Part shown: positions 11,098-11,570 of the stretch, in pieces | Numbering within the stretch: the stretch's first letter is position 1 | How the letters are laid out: every line of letters begins with the position of its first letter | DNA from: Treponema sp. | GTDB taxonomy: Bacteria; Spirochaetota; Spirochaetia; Treponematales; Breznakiellaceae | DNA length: 11,570 bases | Direction of reading: 5' to 3' | Assembly: GCA_031264475.1 (NCBI GenBank) | Contig: JAISEA010000096.1 | Coordinates: forward strand, 1 to 11,570 | Notes under the pieces: model-generated | Database searches by the model: none | What the model saw: the letters and a program-made list of their open reading frames with translations, nothing else | Told to the model about the DNA's origin: nothing | Program-made: the position numbers and the translations under genes

Positions 11098-11570
11098 ATG
11101 ATATTGCCCAAAATACGTGACAAAAGATTCATCACGGTTCGCCGCGGCGGTACCTTATCAGACGAGGACCATCGCCTATTGGCAGTGTGGGCTGCGGAAT
11201 GCGCCCAGCACGTGTTGCCTTATTTTGAATCGGCGCGTCCCAATGACGACCGTCCACGCCGCGCCATTGAAGCGACCTATGCTTGGGTCAACGGAGAAAT
11301 TACAATGAAACAAGCGCGCGTAGCGGCTGGCGCGGCGCAAGACGCGGGCAGGGAAGTAAAAAACGTATCAGAAGCCGCGAGAATGGCGGCTCTGTCTGCT
11401 GGTCAGGCGGCGGTAGTGGCTCATGTTGCCGCGCACGAATTGGGTGCGGCCGCCTACGCAATCCGGGCTGTCATGGCAGAATCGCCTAAAGAATACAAGG
11501 GGGAAATTTTTCCTCCTGTCGGAGAAACTTGCCGACATGTCGGGAGAACTTGCCGACATGTCGGAGAAAC
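11098..11570 (+). CDS. Immunity-protein-like protein (Imm5-like family), 3' end cut by window
   Basis: The frame opens with ATG at 11098, 7 nt after AAGGA, and has no stop to the window end (157 codons). Residues 1-20 (MILPKIRDKRFITVRRGGTL) are followed by LLAVWAAECAQHVLPYFE, DDRPRRAIEATYAWVNGE and an alanine-rich helical part ending VAAHELGAAAYAIRAVMAE. This pattern matches, from memory, proteins annotated 'putative immunity protein' (some carry the mislabel 'exonuclease SbcC'). Such proteins are thought to protect against a cognate toxin. No toxin gene is visible here. After about residue 140 the sequence leaves the family pattern and enters a 7-residue repeat made by a 21-bp DNA repeat (VGETCRH, VGRTCRH). 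The natural C-terminus may thus be altered or replaced. The assignment is from recall, not a search. Confidence 0.65.
   Translation, partial: MILPKIRDKRFITVRRGGTLSDEDHRLLAVWAAECAQHVLPYFESARPNDDRPRRAIEATYAWVNGEITMKQARVAAGAAQDAGREVKNVSEAARMAALSAGQAAVVAHVAAHELGAAAYAIRAVMAESPKEYKGEIFPPVGETCRHVGRTCRHVGE
11518..11570. repeat. 21-bp tandem repeat inside the immunity-like gene (continues past window)
   Basis: Two full units (11518-11538, 11539-11559) and half of a third. Each has the form GTCGG-(AGAAA or GAGAA)-CTTGCCGACAT. Successive units join in the perfect 12-bp palindrome CCGACATGTCGG (11532-11543, 11553-11564). Because 21 is a multiple of three the host frame stays open, reading VGETCRH/VGRTCRH. 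Another plus-strand frame reads LADMSGE/LADMSEK heptads. The full size is unknown because the window ends within it. Confidence 0.8.

Noticed and set aside
11117..11489. Alternative plus-strand frames in the immunity-like region
   Set aside because: They overlap the frame starting at 11098, which has a well-placed ribosome binding site and family-like sequence; the others are arginine- and glycine-rich shadows.

Overview
The window fits a mid-GC fermentative bacterium. A Treponema-like spirochaete of the kind found in animal or insect guts is my best guess. It rests on the gene set, the repeat-laden intergenic DNA and a remembered resemblance, not on a search. A clostridial-type host cannot be excluded from sequence alone.

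Layout. (1) Positions 1-293, minus strand: start of a signal-peptide-bearing protein cut by the window edge. (2) 294-1414: about 1.1 kb without a credible gene but dense in repeats. Nested inverted repeats (outermost 370-386 / 1172-1188) enclose a near-exact 37-bp direct repeat, a 21-bp AT-rich tandem array with three interchangeable unit types (721-946), and a GC-rich block with five interspersed copies of a GTGTCAGACAC-type motif. (3) 1415-9421: a tightly packed seven-gene operon, mtlA (mannitol EIICB), ptsH (HPr), mtlR (PRD activator), mtlF (EIIA), a 1-phosphofructokinase-type kinase, a medium-chain sugar-phosphate dehydrogenase, and ptsI (enzyme I). (4) 9431-9481: two hairpins between convergent genes. 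(5) 9481-10074, minus strand: an AT-rich GNAT acetyltransferase. (6) 10319-11038: MTA/SAH nucleosidase, behind a consensus sigma-70 promoter. (7) 11098 to the end: a gene resembling 'putative immunity protein' families, whose 3' end runs into another 21-bp tandem repeat and is cut by the window edge.

How it works together. The operon carries every protein of a PEP-dependent mannitol phosphotransfer chain: EI, HPr, EIIA and EIICB. It also carries an activator able to sense the phosphorylation state. The usual mannitol-1-phosphate 5-dehydrogenase (MtlD) is absent. In its place stand a 1-phosphofructokinase-like kinase and a dehydrogenase resembling L-sorbose-1-phosphate reductase. Mannitol is symmetrical, so oxidation at the carbon next to the phosphate would give fructose-1-phosphate, the substrate of 1-phosphofructokinase. 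The operon may therefore encode a mannitol route through fructose-1-phosphate rather than fructose-6-phosphate. This is inference, and it is the most interesting metabolic idea in the window.
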